Origin: Halobellus ruber
Lineage (GTDB): Archaea; Halobacteriota; Halobacteria; Halobacteriales; Haloferacaceae
Direction: 5' to 3'
NCBI RefSeq assembly: GCF_014212355.1
Contig: NZ_JACKXD010000002.1
Coordinates: forward strand, 434,001 to 498,000
Length of the DNA: 64,000 bases
The notes beneath the pieces were generated by a model. It saw nothing but the letters and a program-made list of their open reading frames with translations. It was not told where the DNA came from and searched no databases. Shown here one piece after another: positions 53,015 to 61,854 of the stretch (position 1 is its first letter; the number at the start of each line of letters is the position of its first letter). The translations under genes were made by a program, and so were the position numbers.

Positions 53015-53236
53015 TCACCGGTCGGTGTCCGACCACGAACACTCCTGGCATTTGTACGCCGTCACGAACTCGGTCACGCTGGGCATATACCCCACCGAGA
53101 GGACGTTCTCGCCGCACTCGGGACACGCCTTTTCAGCATCCTCGATCGACTCGGCTTCGAGCGGCGGCTCCCCCTCGACCAGCTCCGCGAGCCGCTCGGG
53201 AGTGACCATCCGGCCTTCCACGACGCGATTGCTCAT
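53015..53236 (-). CDS. Small zinc-ribbon protein (DUF5795-like)
   Basis: A 73-residue protein. KACPECGENVLSVGYMPSVT is followed by TAYKCQECSWSDTD, a four-cysteine zinc ribbon. The N-terminal MSNRVVEGRMVTPERLAELV is a conserved start that I associate with DUF5795 of haloarchaea. The role is unknown. Together with the next gene it is a pair of conserved haloarchaeal proteins. Confidence 0.78.
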   Translation of the reverse strand: MSNRVVEGRMVTPERLAELVEGEPPLEAESIEDAEKACPECGENVLSVGYMPSVTEFVTAYKCQECSWSDTDR

Positions 53237-53286
53237 ACCCGTCTGTCGGTGTGGAGGCTTCTAAATCCGTCGTGCCCGGGGCCGCA

Positions 53287-54270
53287 TCAGAGCCACGGCG
53301 ACCGGGAGTTGTCAGTCTCGGGGTAGCCGTATCCGACGTCACCGCCGGACTCGGCGTCCTCGGCGGCGTCGGCGTTCGACTCCGCTTCGGTGGGCTCGTC
53401 GCCGCCGGAGACCGCCTCCGACAACGACGCCAGCACCCCCGAGTCGGGGGCGACCGACGACGGGTCCGTCTCGGGGGCGGATTCGGCGGGCGCGTCGTCA
53501 GGTTCGGGGTCGGCCTCAACCGACTCGGTGTCGACGCCCCCCGCGGAGGGGTCGTACGCGAACAGCGCCGTGACCCCGAGGACGCCGAGCGCGACCGGCG
53601 CCTGCGTGGGCAACAGCCCCAGGACGTCGATCGCGAGCATCCCGAGCGCCACGGAACTCCCGAACCGGAACCGGTCGAGGTCGACCGCGCCGCGGAGCGT
53701 CGGGCCGAAGGCCGCAACCGCGAGTGCGAACCCCACGCCGACGCCGGCGGCCGCGACCGCCCGGCCGACCGTCGCGAGGTCGGGGTCGACCACGAGCGCC
53801 GCGCCGCCGAGTTCCAGGCTCGCGATCAGCCCGAGTCCGATGATGATGCTCGGCGAGGGCAGGTACTCGCCCACCTTCGCGGAGGCCGTCTTCGCGGCGA
53901 CTGCGAGGATCACCAGCCCCGCGAACCGCTGGAACACCGCGAAGTTCAGCATCGTGCTCAGGGTCTCCGCGAAGAGGGCCTCGACGGCCGCAAGCGGGAG
54001 CAGCAGGGCGCCCAAAAGCAGGATCGAGGTGATCTGTTCCCGGCGGCTTCCCTCCATCTCCGCGAGGATGACGGCGACCGTCGCCGACCCGCCGAAGATC
54101 AGGAGTCCGGTTTCGAGGATCCCGAGCGGGCTGCTCAGCGCGCCCGCGATGATCAGTGCGGGGAAGATGCCGTCGACCAACGGCAGCGACATCACCGTCG
54201 CCAGGAGCCGCGTTCCGCGGCCGACGCGCTGTTCGAGCCGGAGCGCGACCGGATGTCTGGAAACGCTCAT
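53287..54270 (-). CDS. Conserved haloarchaeal membrane protein (DUF5794-like)
   Basis: A 327-residue membrane protein with about seven helices. The start SVSRHPVALRLEQRVGRGTR and VMSLPLVDGIFPALIIAGAL with LIFGGSATVAVILAEMEGS are as I recall DUF5794. The C-terminal 110 residues are an acidic, low-complexity cytosolic tail (DPEPDDAPAESAPETDPSS). Function unknown. It is co-directional with and just upstream of the small zinc-ribbon gene. Confidence 0.78.
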   Translation of the reverse strand: MSVSRHPVALRLEQRVGRGTRLLATVMSLPLVDGIFPALIIAGALSSPLGILETGLLIFGGSATVAVILAEMEGSRREQITSILLLGALLLPLAAVEALFAETLSTMLNFAVFQRFAGLVILAVAAKTASAKVGEYLPSPSIIIGLGLIASLELGGAALVVDPDLATVGRAVAAAGVGVGFALAVAAFGPTLRGAVDLDRFRFGSSVALGMLAIDVLGLLPTQAPVALGVLGVTALFAYDPSAGGVDTESVEADPEPDDAPAESAPETDPSSVAPDSGVLASLSEAVSGGDEPTEAESNADAAEDAESGGDVGYGYPETDNSRSPWL

Positions 54271-54595
54271 CCGGAGCTACAGGCCGTCACCATCGGCCGA
54301 ACGGCGACACGGCCGGGGGCCCGACGGCATCGCGCCGCGGGCTCGGCCGGACACTCCGAGGTCGACGTCCGCGGGAACACCGTTCCCGTTTTTGGACGAC
54401 TGCATCGCTGTAAATGTAAAGTTCGCGCTGAATGCGGAGGTCGGCTGACCCGCGATGCGCGATGCAGTGGGACACTCGAAGTCCATACCAGAAGATGACT
54501 CCGACTGGATATTAAACGTTGCGTGGGACGCGTGCCCACGGCACCCGACCCCCGAAGCCACGGCGCCGAAAACCGTAGGACCGTGGGATGTCCTC
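54271..54595. other. Gene-free stretch upstream of the DUF5794-like gene
   Basis: About 325 bases with no supported gene; it includes an AT-rich run near 54508 (gatattaaacg) that may be a promoter element. MITE A9 follows. Confidence 0.4.
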
Positions 54596-54596
54596 A

Positions 54597-54674
54597 TACT
54601 GTTGGCTATAAGTACGTGAAGACTTTCGACACCCCGGAGTGTCGAAATCCGTCACGCGACTATAGCCGACAGTA
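54597..54674. mobile_element. Family A palindromic MITE, copy A9
   Basis: A 78-bp copy from TACTGTTGGCTATAAG to CCGACAGTA. The centre is CACCCCGGAGTGTCG with one change. TCA flanks both ends (54594-54596 and 54675-54677). It sits about 155 bases upstream of guaB. Confidence 0.92.
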
Positions 54675-54831
54675 TCACGAGGCGCGGACGAACGTCCGCT
54701 TCCGGGATCGGTCGGCGGAGACTGCCGGCGGGTGCCATCGACGGGCGAGGCCGGCGGCGGCCACCCCGGAACGGCGGGACCGCCGACGGCGTTCTCGCAA
54801 CGCTTTTGCCGGTCGGCTGTGGACCGTTTAT

Positions 54832-56331
54832 ATGGCGAACGACGTTCCGGATACCGAGCCGTTCTCGGAGAAGCTCCGCGTCCCGGAGGCGTTGACGTTC
54901 GACGACGTGCTGCTCCGTCCCGCCGAGAGCCGGGTCGAGCCCGACGCCGCCGACGTATCGACGCACGTCTCGAAGAACGTCCGACTCAACATCCCGATTC
55001 TCTCGGCCGCGATGGATACCGTCACCGAGGGCGAGATGGCCGTCGGAATGGCCCGCGAGGGGGGATTAGGCGTCCTTCATCGGAATATGGACGTCGAGCG
55101 GATGGTCGCCGAGATCAGCCGGGTGAAGCGCGCAGACGAACTCGTGATCCGCCGTGACGACGTAGTGACTGCGAGCCCGACCCAGACCGTCCGCGAGGTC
55201 GACGCGATGATGGAACGGGAGGGCGTCTCCGGCGCGCCCGTGGTCGACGACGACGACACCGTCCTCGGAATCATCTCCGGTACCGACATCCGGCCGTATC
55301 TCGAAGTCGGCGAGTCCGACCAGGTCCGCGAAGCGATGACCGACGAGGTCATCACCGCGCCCCGGGAGGTCGACGCCCGCGCGGCGCTGGAGTTGATGTA
55401 CGACCACAAGATCGAGCGGGTCCCGATCGTCGACGGCGACGAGCGACTGGTCGGGCTGGTGACGATGCAGGGGATCCTCCAGCGCCGCGAGCACGAAAAC
55501 GCCGCCCGCGACGATGACGGCCGGCTCCGCGTGGGGGTTGCGGTCGGGCCCTTCGAGACCGACCGGGCCGAAGCCGCGGACGACGCCGGCGCCGACGTGC
55601 TGTTCATCGACTGCGCGCACGCTCACAACCTCGACGTCCTCGACAGCGCCCGCGAGATCAAGCAGTCCGTCGACGCCGACGTCGTGGTCGGCAACGTCGG
55701 CACCGAGGAGGCAGCCGAGGCCGCGGTCGACTTCGCCGACGGGCTGAAGGTCGGGATCGGCCCGGGGTCGATCTGTACGACCCGCGTTGTCTCCGGCGCC
55801 GGGATGCCACAGATCACCGCGGTCGCGGAGGTCGCAGACGTGGCCGCGCCCGAGGGCGTGCCCGTGATCGCCGACGGCGGGATCCGCTACTCCGGCGACG
55901 CGATCAAGGCGATCGCTGCGGGTGCGGACGCCGTAATGTTAGGCTCGTACTTCGCCGGCACCGAGGAGGCGCCCGGCCGCGTCATCACGATGAACGGCAA
56001 GAAGTACAAACAGTACCGCGGGATGGGCTCGGTCGGCGCGATGAAGTCCGGCGGCGGCGAGCGCTACCTCAAGGAGGCAGACGAGGGCGAGGAGTTCGTC
56101 CCCGAGGGCGTCGAGGCCGCCACGCCGTACAAGGGCACGCTCGCCTCCGAACTCCACCAGCTCGTCGGCGGGATGCGCTCCGGGATGGGGTACGTCGGCG
56201 CCGCGACAATCCCCGCGTTCAAGCAGCGGTCGGAGTTCGTTCGCGTTTCCAGCGCCGGCCAGGCCGAAGGCCACCCCCACGACGTGATGATCACCGACGA
56301 GGCGCCCAACTACAGCCCCGATCGGGACTGA
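54832..56331 (+). CDS. guaB: IMP dehydrogenase
   Basis: A 499-residue IMPDH, oxidising IMP to XMP with NAD in guanine nucleotide synthesis. The N terminus [19 protein letters not shown] is typical. Two CBS domains (about residues 90-210) interrupt the barrel, as in most IMPDHs. The active-site loop is [20 protein letters not shown] with the catalytic cysteine, and the flap has [17 protein letters not shown] at 54832 directly follows a tttata-like stretch, suggesting a leaderless message. Confidence 0.98.
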   Translation: MANDVPDTEPFSEKLRVPEALTFDDVLLRPAESRVEPDAADVSTHVSKNVRLNIPILSAAMDTVTEGEMAVGMAREGGLGVLHRNMDVERMVAEISRVKRADELVIRRDDVVTASPTQTVREVDAMMEREGVSGAPVVDDDDTVLGIISGTDIRPYLEVGESDQVREAMTDEVITAPREVDARAALELMYDHKIERVPIVDGDERLVGLVTMQGILQRREHENAARDDDGRLRVGVAVGPFETDRAEAADDAGADVLFIDCAHAHNLDVLDSAREIKQSVDADVVVGNVGTEEAAEAAVDFADGLKVGIGPGSICTTRVVSGAGMPQITAVAEVADVAAPEGVPVIADGGIRYSGDAIKAIAAGADAVMLGSYFAGTEEAPGRVITMNGKKYKQYRGMGSVGAMKSGGGERYLKEADEGEEFVPEGVEAATPYKGTLASELHQLVGGMRSGMGYVGAATIPAFKQRSEFVRVSSAGQAEGHPHDVMITDEAPNYSPDRD

Positions 56332-56361
56332 CCGTCCGGGTTCAGGCTCGGCCGAGTCCGG

Positions 56362-56922
56362 CTATTCGTCCTTCCATTTGATCGAACAGCCCTGCGAGGG
56401 CGTTGCCTCGAAGGGGATCTCCTCGCCCGCAAGCACCGCCTCCACGGCCTCGCGCATCTCGTAGCGGTCGGGCGTCTCATCCGGCGACATCGCGTCGTCG
56501 AGCCGGGAGTGCAGCGCCAGCCGAAAGCTCCCGCCGTCGTTCGTAAACAGGAACGGGTCCGGGGTACAGACCGCACCGTACCTGCGTGCGACCTCCTGGG
56601 ACCCGTCGCGGAGGTACGTGAACTCGACCTCGCCGTCCTCGACCCGTTCTTCCATCCGCTCGACGGAGTCGTCGGGGTAGGCCTCGGCGTCGTTGGGGTT
56701 GATCCCGACCACCGCGAGGTCGCCGTAGGCTCCGGCGAGGTGGTTCAGTTCCTCGCGCTTCGCCTCGGCGTACGGGCAGTGGTTGCAGGTGAAGACGATA
56801 AGCAGGGCGTCGTGGTCGGCGAACTCCGACAGCGCGTACGTCCCGCCGCCGGCCGCGGGCAACTCGAAGTCGGGCGCGTCGTCACCTACTGACAGCTCGG
56901 AGTCGGATTCGAGCAGAACCAT
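56362..56922 (-). CDS. Thioredoxin-fold (AhpC/TSA-like) protein
   Basis: A 186-residue redox protein. The thioredoxin-fold opening is VGDDAPDFELPAAGGGTYAL. The redox motif is FTCNHCPYAEAKREELNHL, with C-x-x-C. YDDL-type acidic segment GINPNDAEAYPDDS follows. Proteins of this layout in haloarchaea are annotated as thioredoxin-like; peroxidase or disulfide reductase activity is possible. ATG 56922 is selected. It converges with guaB. Confidence 0.85.
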   Translation of the reverse strand: MVLLESDSELSVGDDAPDFELPAAGGGTYALSEFADHDALLIVFTCNHCPYAEAKREELNHLAGAYGDLAVVGINPNDAEAYPDDSVERMEERVEDGEVEFTYLRDGSQEVARRYGAVCTPDPFLFTNDGGSFRLALHSRLDDAMSPDETPDRYEMREAVEAVLAGEEIPFEATPSQGCSIKWKDE

Positions 56923-56991
56923 ACGCGAGACTACGCCGCCGACGGGCATAGACGTTGTGCGTCCGGAGGCGTCCCCGCCGTCTGACCCTCA

Positions 56992-57070
56992 TACGGATTA
57001 TTGTAACGAATTACCGGTCATCGCCGGAGACGGTGTCGCGATGACCGGTAATTGACTACAATAATCCGTA
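56992..57070. mobile_element. Family B palindromic MITE, copy B3
   Basis: A 79-bp near-palindrome from TACGGATTATTGTAACGAAT to TTGACTACAATAATCCGTA. TCA flanks both ends (56989-56991 and 57071-57073). The right-hand TCA is the complement of the TGA stop codon of the EamA-like gene. Confidence 0.9.
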
Positions 57071-57496
57071 TCACTCCACGCTGACCAGGTAGACCGCGAC
57101 GATACCTAGCACGATTCCGGCGACCTTCCGCGCGGTCAGCGACTCGCTCAGGAACGCGATGCTGATCGCGGAACTCACCACGAGGAACATCCCGAAGATG
57201 GGCGTGACGATGGACACCGGGCCCAGGGACAGCGCGCGGTAGTACGCGAGGATCCCGACGAGGAGGAACACCCCCGCGAGGGCGACGTACTTGAACATCG
57301 GGTGAGAGACGTACGTCAGCGCCTCCTCGCGGTTGTACGCGACCACGATCACGGTGCCCGCCACGAGAATCAGGTTGGTGAAAAGCGCCGCGACGTTGCT
57401 CGGGATCCGGACCGAACCGGTGGTGGCGACGCTTATCAGCGGCGGGACGAGCGAGTAGGTGAAAAGCGCGAGCAGCGCCCACGGGAGGTAGTTCAT
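57071..57496 (-). CDS. EamA-family half-size transporter
   Basis: A 141-residue membrane protein with about five helices, equal to one EamA (drug/metabolite transporter) repeat: NYLPWALLALFTYSLVPPLI, then FLLVGILAYYRALSLGPVSI and VTPIFGMFLVVSSAISIAFL. Half-size members act as homodimers or pairs. The substrate is unknown. Its stop codon TGA is the target duplication of MITE B3. Confidence 0.87.
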   Translation of the reverse strand: MNYLPWALLALFTYSLVPPLISVATTGSVRIPSNVAALFTNLILVAGTVIVVAYNREEALTYVSHPMFKYVALAGVFLLVGILAYYRALSLGPVSIVTPIFGMFLVVSSAISIAFLSESLTARKVAGIVLGIVAVYLVSVE

Positions 57497-57533
57497 ACAC
57501 GGCCTCGTCCCGCCCGGGGATTCACGGTTTCGA

Positions 57534-58412
57534 TCAGTCGTCGGGGTCGGCCCCGACCCGGTCGGTGAGGTCGCCGCCGACGAGTATCAGCCCGCCCCGA
57601 CCGCGAGCATCGCGGCGGTGAGCGCGCTCGCGGTCCCGTCCGGGAGCCCATAGCCCGTCGCGAGCAACGCCGGAGTGTACGTCCGGATCGCCCACGCCGC
57701 CGACGTGAGAGACGCGAGGACGGCGAGCCCGAGGATCCCGTCGGCCACCGCGCGTCCGCGCCAACCCGGCGAGTCGACCCGGCACCGAGCGCAGCCTCGG
57801 CCGCCCGTCGGGACGCTCGGCCAGCCCCGGCCGGGTGATCGCGTCGTCGACGCCCCGGAACCGCAGGAGACAGTACGCTGAGTACGTCGCCCCGACGGCG
57901 ACGACGGTCCCGACCGCGGTCCGCCAGGACCACCCGAGCGCGGCCGTGGCGGCGACCACCGCGAACGGGGCGGCCAACCCGACGGACCCGCCGAAGGCGT
58001 GGGCGCTGTAGCCCCGACCGCGGGTCCCCTCGGTGGAGACCGCCGCCAGAAGCGGGTAGTGCGCCGGGTGGTGGCCCGCGACGCCGACGCCCACGACCAC
58101 CTGCACGGCGAGCAGCCAGGCGTAGGAGGATGCGAGCGCAGTCCCCGCCGCGCCGAGCGTCCCGACCCCCAGCGAGAGTCCGAGCACCGGCGTCCGGCTG
58201 TAGGCGTCGGAGACGCAACCGAACGGAAGCTGCAGGGCGAGCACGACCGCGTTCTGGACGCCGATCGCGAGGCCGACGGCGGCGATGCTGACGTCGAACC
58301 GAGAGATGCCAGCACGCCCACAAGCGGCGCCAGCAGCACGAAATAGGCGTGGTTGACGAAGTGTGAGCCCGGCGACAAGCCAGACGACCCGGCGGCTCTG
58401 TGCGTCGGTCAC
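57534..58412 (-). pseudogene. MFS transporter gene broken by frameshifts
   Basis: The reading passes between two frames at least four times: MTDAQSRRVVWLVAG, then GSHFVNHAYFVLLAPLVGVL, then DVSIAAVGLAIGVQNAVVLA onward (with GCVSDAYSRTPVLGLSLGVG), then GWRGRAVADGILGLAVLASL and a final LILVGGDLTDRVGADPDD. Assembled, it resembles an MFS permease of about eight helices that lacks its last third. It ends about 40 bases from the EamA gene start. Decay or sequencing indels are both possible, but the truncated C terminus favours decay. Confidence 0.7.
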
Positions 58413-58494
58413 GGCGTGCGATCTGCGTCGGACCGACGTATACCCGCCGGATCCCTCGAAGGGCCACCACCGGTCCCGGCCGCGTTCCCGAGTG

Positions 58495-59388
58495 TCACCG
58501 GCGCGGGTCGACGCGGGCGCGCTCGGCGTTCTGCCGCCAGAGCTCCGCGAAGGTCTCGAAGAACTCCGAGCCCGTGTCGACTACGGCGTGTTCGGCCCGG
58601 AGGGTCCGGGCCAGCGCCGCCACGTCGTCGACGTGCGATCGGAGTCGATCCCGGTAGGAGTCGACAGTCGAGCCCGCGAAGTACGCCCGGTGTGTCGCCC
58701 CCGTCTCCGGGTCCTCGAAGATGGTGTCGCCTGTGGCCTCGGGGTCCCGTTCAGCGGGGGCAACCGTGTGGACCAAGAGCACGTCGCTGTCGCCGAGGGC
58801 GGCTAGGCCGTCCTCGATCGCGTCGGGATCCTCGAGGAAGTCGCTCACGACGACCACGAGCGACCGCGAGGTGATCGTCCCCGCGTACGACTCTACGGCG
58901 GCACGGAAGTCGGTCCGCCCGTCGGGTTCGATTCCGGAGAGCACCTCGAGCAGTCGGAGGATCTCCCCGCGAGTCGACCGGCGGCGGTCCAGCCGTTCGA
59001 CGCCGTCGTTGATCGCGGCGACGCGGAACGTGTCGTGACCCGCGGCGGCGACGTACGCGAACCCGAGCGCGACCTTCGCGGCGAACTCGAACTTGTCGGC
59101 GTCGCCCTCCCCGTAGGCCATCGACGCCGACGCGTCTACGAGGATGTGGACCGTGAGGTCGCGCTCGGCCTCGAACTGCTTGATGAAGTACTCGTCAGTC
59201 CGCGCGTGGACCCGCCAGTCGATCAGCCGAACGTCGTCGCCGGGGGTGTACCGGCGGTAGTCGCTGAACGTCAGCCCCTCTCCGACGTTCGGGGAGCGTT
59301 GCTCGCCCTGGCGGCGGGAGTCGGTCTCGCGGCGGAGCGTGGCTTCTAGCCGCGCCAGTTCCTCGAGGAAGTCGGCGTCGATCCCCAT
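58495..59388 (-). CDS. DUF58-domain protein
   Basis: A 297-residue protein. FSDYRRYTPGDDVRLIDWRV is the DUF58 signature, followed by a von Willebrand A-like fold with a MIDAS-type VDASASMAY and VVVVSDFLEDPDA. DUF58 proteins work with MoxR ATPases and VWA proteins in assembling or activating target complexes. ATG 59388 is used; GTG at 59394 overlapping the moxR stop is an alternative (GTGA overlap). Confidence 0.9.
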   Translation of the reverse strand: MGIDADFLEELARLEATLRRETDSRRQGEQRSPNVGEGLTFSDYRRYTPGDDVRLIDWRVHARTDEYFIKQFEAERDLTVHILVDASASMAYGEGDADKFEFAAKVALGFAYVAAAGHDTFRVAAINDGVERLDRRRSTRGEILRLLEVLSGIEPDGRTDFRAAVESYAGTITSRSLVVVVSDFLEDPDAIEDGLAALGDSDVLLVHTVAPAERDPEATGDTIFEDPETGATHRAYFAGSTVDSYRDRLRSHVDDVAALARTLRAEHAVVDTGSEFFETFAELWRQNAERARVDPRR

Positions 59389-59390
59389 CG

Positions 59391-60332
59391 TCACAGCAGC
59401 GCCGCGACCGCGTCGTCGGGCGTGATCCCCTCCCGTTCGGCGCGGAAGTCGACGATCAGGCGATGCCGCAACACCGGCTGGGCCATCGCCTCGACGTCGG
59501 CCTCCGAGACGTGCGACCGGCCGGCGAGGAACGCTCGGGCCTTGGCGGCGAGCACCAGCCCCATACTCGCCCGCGGGCTGGCGCCGAACTCGATGTCGTC
59601 GGCCTCACGGGTCGCCCGCACCAGGTCGATCGCCCGGTCCCGGACGTCGTCGGCGATCGGGACCTGCCGGGTGAGTTGTTGCGCCCGCTGGAGCCCCTCA
59701 CGCGAGAGCACCCGGTCGATGGCGGGGTCGGGCGCGCCGGTGGTGTACCGGTCGACGATCGCCCGCTCCTCGTCGCGGTCGGGGTACTCGACCAGGATCT
59801 TCAGCAGGAACCGGTCGGTCTGCGCCTCCGGCAGTGGGTACGTCCCCTCCTGATCGATCGGGTTCTGGGTTGCGAGCACGAAGAACGGCCTCGGGAGTTC
59901 CCGCGTCTCGCCCGCGGTCGTCACCTGCTTTTCCTGCATCGCTTCCAACAGGGCGGCCTGGGTCTTCGGCGTGGCGCGGTTGATCTCGTCGGCCAGCACC
60001 AGATTGGCGAACACCGGCCCCTTCTCGAAGACGAACTCCCGGGAGCCGCCCGCCTCGCGGATGATCTCGGTGCCGGTGATGTCCGCGGGCATCAGGTCGG
60101 GGGTGTTCTGGATCCGCGAAAAGGAGAGGTCCGTCGCCTCCGCAACGGTGCGGATCAGCGTCGTCTTCCCGAGCCCGGGGTTGCTCTCGATCAGCGCGTT
60201 GCCGTCGCAGAGCAGACAGACCAGCAACTGTTCGATCACGTCGGACTGACCGACGATCCGTTTGCCGACCTCCTTCCGGAGGGCGGCCAGCCGGCGCTGG
60301 ATCCGGTCGATCTCGTCGTCGGAGCCGTTCAT
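59391..60332 (-). CDS. MoxR-type AAA+ ATPase
   Basis: A 313-residue MoxR ATPase. Walker A is ESNPGLGKTTLIRTVAEA, a Walker B region gives LVLADEINRATPKTQAALLE, then sensor LATQNPIDQEGTYPLPEAQT and the C-terminal arginine/lid region. The pre-sensor pattern is MoxR (GAFTGA-like insert absent). It acts as a chaperone for metal or VWA complexes. Followed by the DUF58 gene with a 4-base overlap region. Confidence 0.94.
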   Translation of the reverse strand: MNGSDDEIDRIQRRLAALRKEVGKRIVGQSDVIEQLLVCLLCDGNALIESNPGLGKTTLIRTVAEATDLSFSRIQNTPDLMPADITGTEIIREAGGSREFVFEKGPVFANLVLADEINRATPKTQAALLEAMQEKQVTTAGETRELPRPFFVLATQNPIDQEGTYPLPEAQTDRFLLKILVEYPDRDEERAIVDRYTTGAPDPAIDRVLSREGLQRAQQLTRQVPIADDVRDRAIDLVRATREADDIEFGASPRASMGLVLAAKARAFLAGRSHVSEADVEAMAQPVLRHRLIVDFRAEREGITPDDAVAALL

Positions 60333-60371
60333 ACTGTGCCGTCGTGTGAGCCGTTCATAATCTGAGTGTGA

Positions 60372-61505
60372 TCACGCCGCGTCGTCGGTTCCATCGTCGT
60401 CGAACTCCCTGATCCGGAGGTTGTACTCCCGGACGAGTTCGGCGTCCTCGATCCGCTCGTTGCCGGCGAAGCCGGCCTGCTGGCTGTCGAACCCGCCGCT
60501 GCCGCCGCCGGCGCCGGTCCCCCCGCCCGGCGCGACCGACCCCTCCCCGTCGCCCTCGCCGGTGCCGGGCACGGTGATGTTCCGGACCTCGTCGCCGGCC
60601 TCGACGTCCTCGGCGTCGCCCAGGATCTCGTCGCCGTCCTGCAGTTCGTCGTCGTCGGGCTGCTCGATGTCGGCTTCGGGATCGCTCCCGCCGGCGAGGA
60701 TGCCCCCGAGGTCGGGGTCGATCACCGCGACCTGGACGCTCGCGATCGCGACCAGCGCCACGAGGACGACCGTGACCGTCAGCCGCCGCGCGTCGACGAG
60801 TTCCAGGGTCGAGGTCTCTTGGAGGGTCGCGATCACGTCGCCGTAGAGCCGCCGTGCCATCTCGGTGTCGTTGCCGCCGTCGACCGCGTCGCGGGCGGTC
60901 CGCAGCGCCTCCCGGACGGCGGGGTTGGCCGCCTCGAACTGCTCGATCAGCGGTCGGCGGAGCCGGAGGAGGTACGCCCCCGCGAACCCGGCGGCGCCGA
61001 CGCCGGCGGCCGCGAGCGAAGCGACGCCGACAGTCCGGGGCGCGACCGGGCCGATCACCGGGAGGCCCCGGAGCACCTCGAAGGCGAGCGCCGGCAGCGG
61101 CAGCGTCCCCGACAGCACCGCGGGCGTCGCAAGCGACAGCAGAAGCGTCGCGACCACAGCGAGCAACGCCCCCTCGACCGCGGCGTGGACCAGAGCCGCC
61201 TTCCGGACCTCGCTTCGCACCTCCGCCAGTGCCGCCGCGATCCGGTCAGTCGTGGCGGCCTCGGCGTCGGCGACGGAAGGGGCCGCCCGCGAATCCGGAT
61301 CCGTCCCCGTGTCCGTCGTTTCCGCCGCCCCACTGTCCAGGTTCGCGCCGGAGTCGACGTCCGTCGTCCCCGTCGCGGCCGACTCCGTATCCGTCGCCTC
61401 GCCGGCCTCGCCGATCCCGTCGTCCGGGGGGTCCTGGGACCACTCGATCCCCTCCAGCCACTCGACGGGGTCCTCGTCGCCGCGGCCGTCACTCGGATCC
61501 GACAT
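60372..61505 (-). CDS. Haloarchaeal membrane protein (DUF7502-like)
   Basis: A 377-residue protein. An acidic, low-complexity N terminus (to about 85) precedes helices (ALVHAAVEGALLAVVATLLL, a second pair around residues 145-180, and a third at VTVVLVALVAIASVQVAVI). The C-terminal 110 residues are acidic and glycine-rich. I recall a haloarchaeal DUF of this layout (7502-like) in the MoxR cluster, but have not verified it. It lies between the coiled-coil gene and moxR; overlapping stop/start suggests a single operon. Confidence 0.72.
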   Translation of the reverse strand: MSDPSDGRGDEDPVEWLEGIEWSQDPPDDGIGEAGEATDTESAATGTTDVDSGANLDSGAAETTDTGTDPDSRAAPSVADAEAATTDRIAAALAEVRSEVRKAALVHAAVEGALLAVVATLLLSLATPAVLSGTLPLPALAFEVLRGLPVIGPVAPRTVGVASLAAAGVGAAGFAGAYLLRLRRPLIEQFEAANPAVREALRTARDAVDGGNDTEMARRLYGDVIATLQETSTLELVDARRLTVTVVLVALVAIASVQVAVIDPDLGGILAGGSDPEADIEQPDDDELQDGDEILGDAEDVEAGDEVRNITVPGTGEGDGEGSVAPGGGTGAGGGSGGFDSQQAGFAGNERIEDAELVREYNLRIREFDDDGTDDAA

Positions 61506-61854
61506 TCGCACACTCCTCGGGGAGGCTGGCGTTCTCCCCGCGCACCTGCTCGCAGACCGCCCGGAGGTCCGACTGTGCGGCGTCGCGCTCCGCGCGGACC
61601 TCGGTCAGGGTCTCGTTTCGGGCCGCCAACCGCCGTTGTAACGAGCCGACCCGCTTCTGGAGAGTCTGAACCCGTTCCCGCGCCGACGCGAGATCCTCCC
61701 GGAGCTGTTCGTTCTGCGCCCTGAGCTGTTCGTTCTGGTCTTCGACCTCCGAGACGCCTGAGTTGTACAGCACCGTCGCTCCCACGGTCCCCGCCGCGAG
61801 GACCAGCACGGCGACAACGACCACGAGATTCAGGGGTCGGCCGACGAACGTCAC
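61489..61854 (-). CDS. Single-helix membrane protein with coiled coil
   Basis: A 121-residue protein. A signal-anchor helix (LNLVVVVAVLVLAAGTVGAT) is followed by a long coiled coil (VSEVEDQNEQLRAQNEQLRE, then VGSLQRRLAARNETLTEVRA). GTG at 61854 overlaps the stop of the VWA gene (GTGA). It probably projects outside the cell, pairing with the VWA protein. The gene's 3' end overlaps the next gene's start. Confidence 0.8.
   Translation of the reverse strand: MTFVGRPLNLVVVVAVLVLAAGTVGATVLYNSGVSEVEDQNEQLRAQNEQLREDLASARERVQTLQKRVGSLQRRLAARNETLTEVRAERDAAQSDLRAVCEQVRGENASLPEECANVGSE

Noticed and set aside
25370-54677. CRISPR array
   Set aside because: The repeats are dispersed over tens of kilobases, palindromic, and without regular spacers or cas genes.
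37433-57070. Palindromes as simple transcription terminators
   Set aside because: They have no T-run, occur in both orientations and far from gene ends in most cases, and have target duplications; a secondary terminator role at stop codons is still possible.
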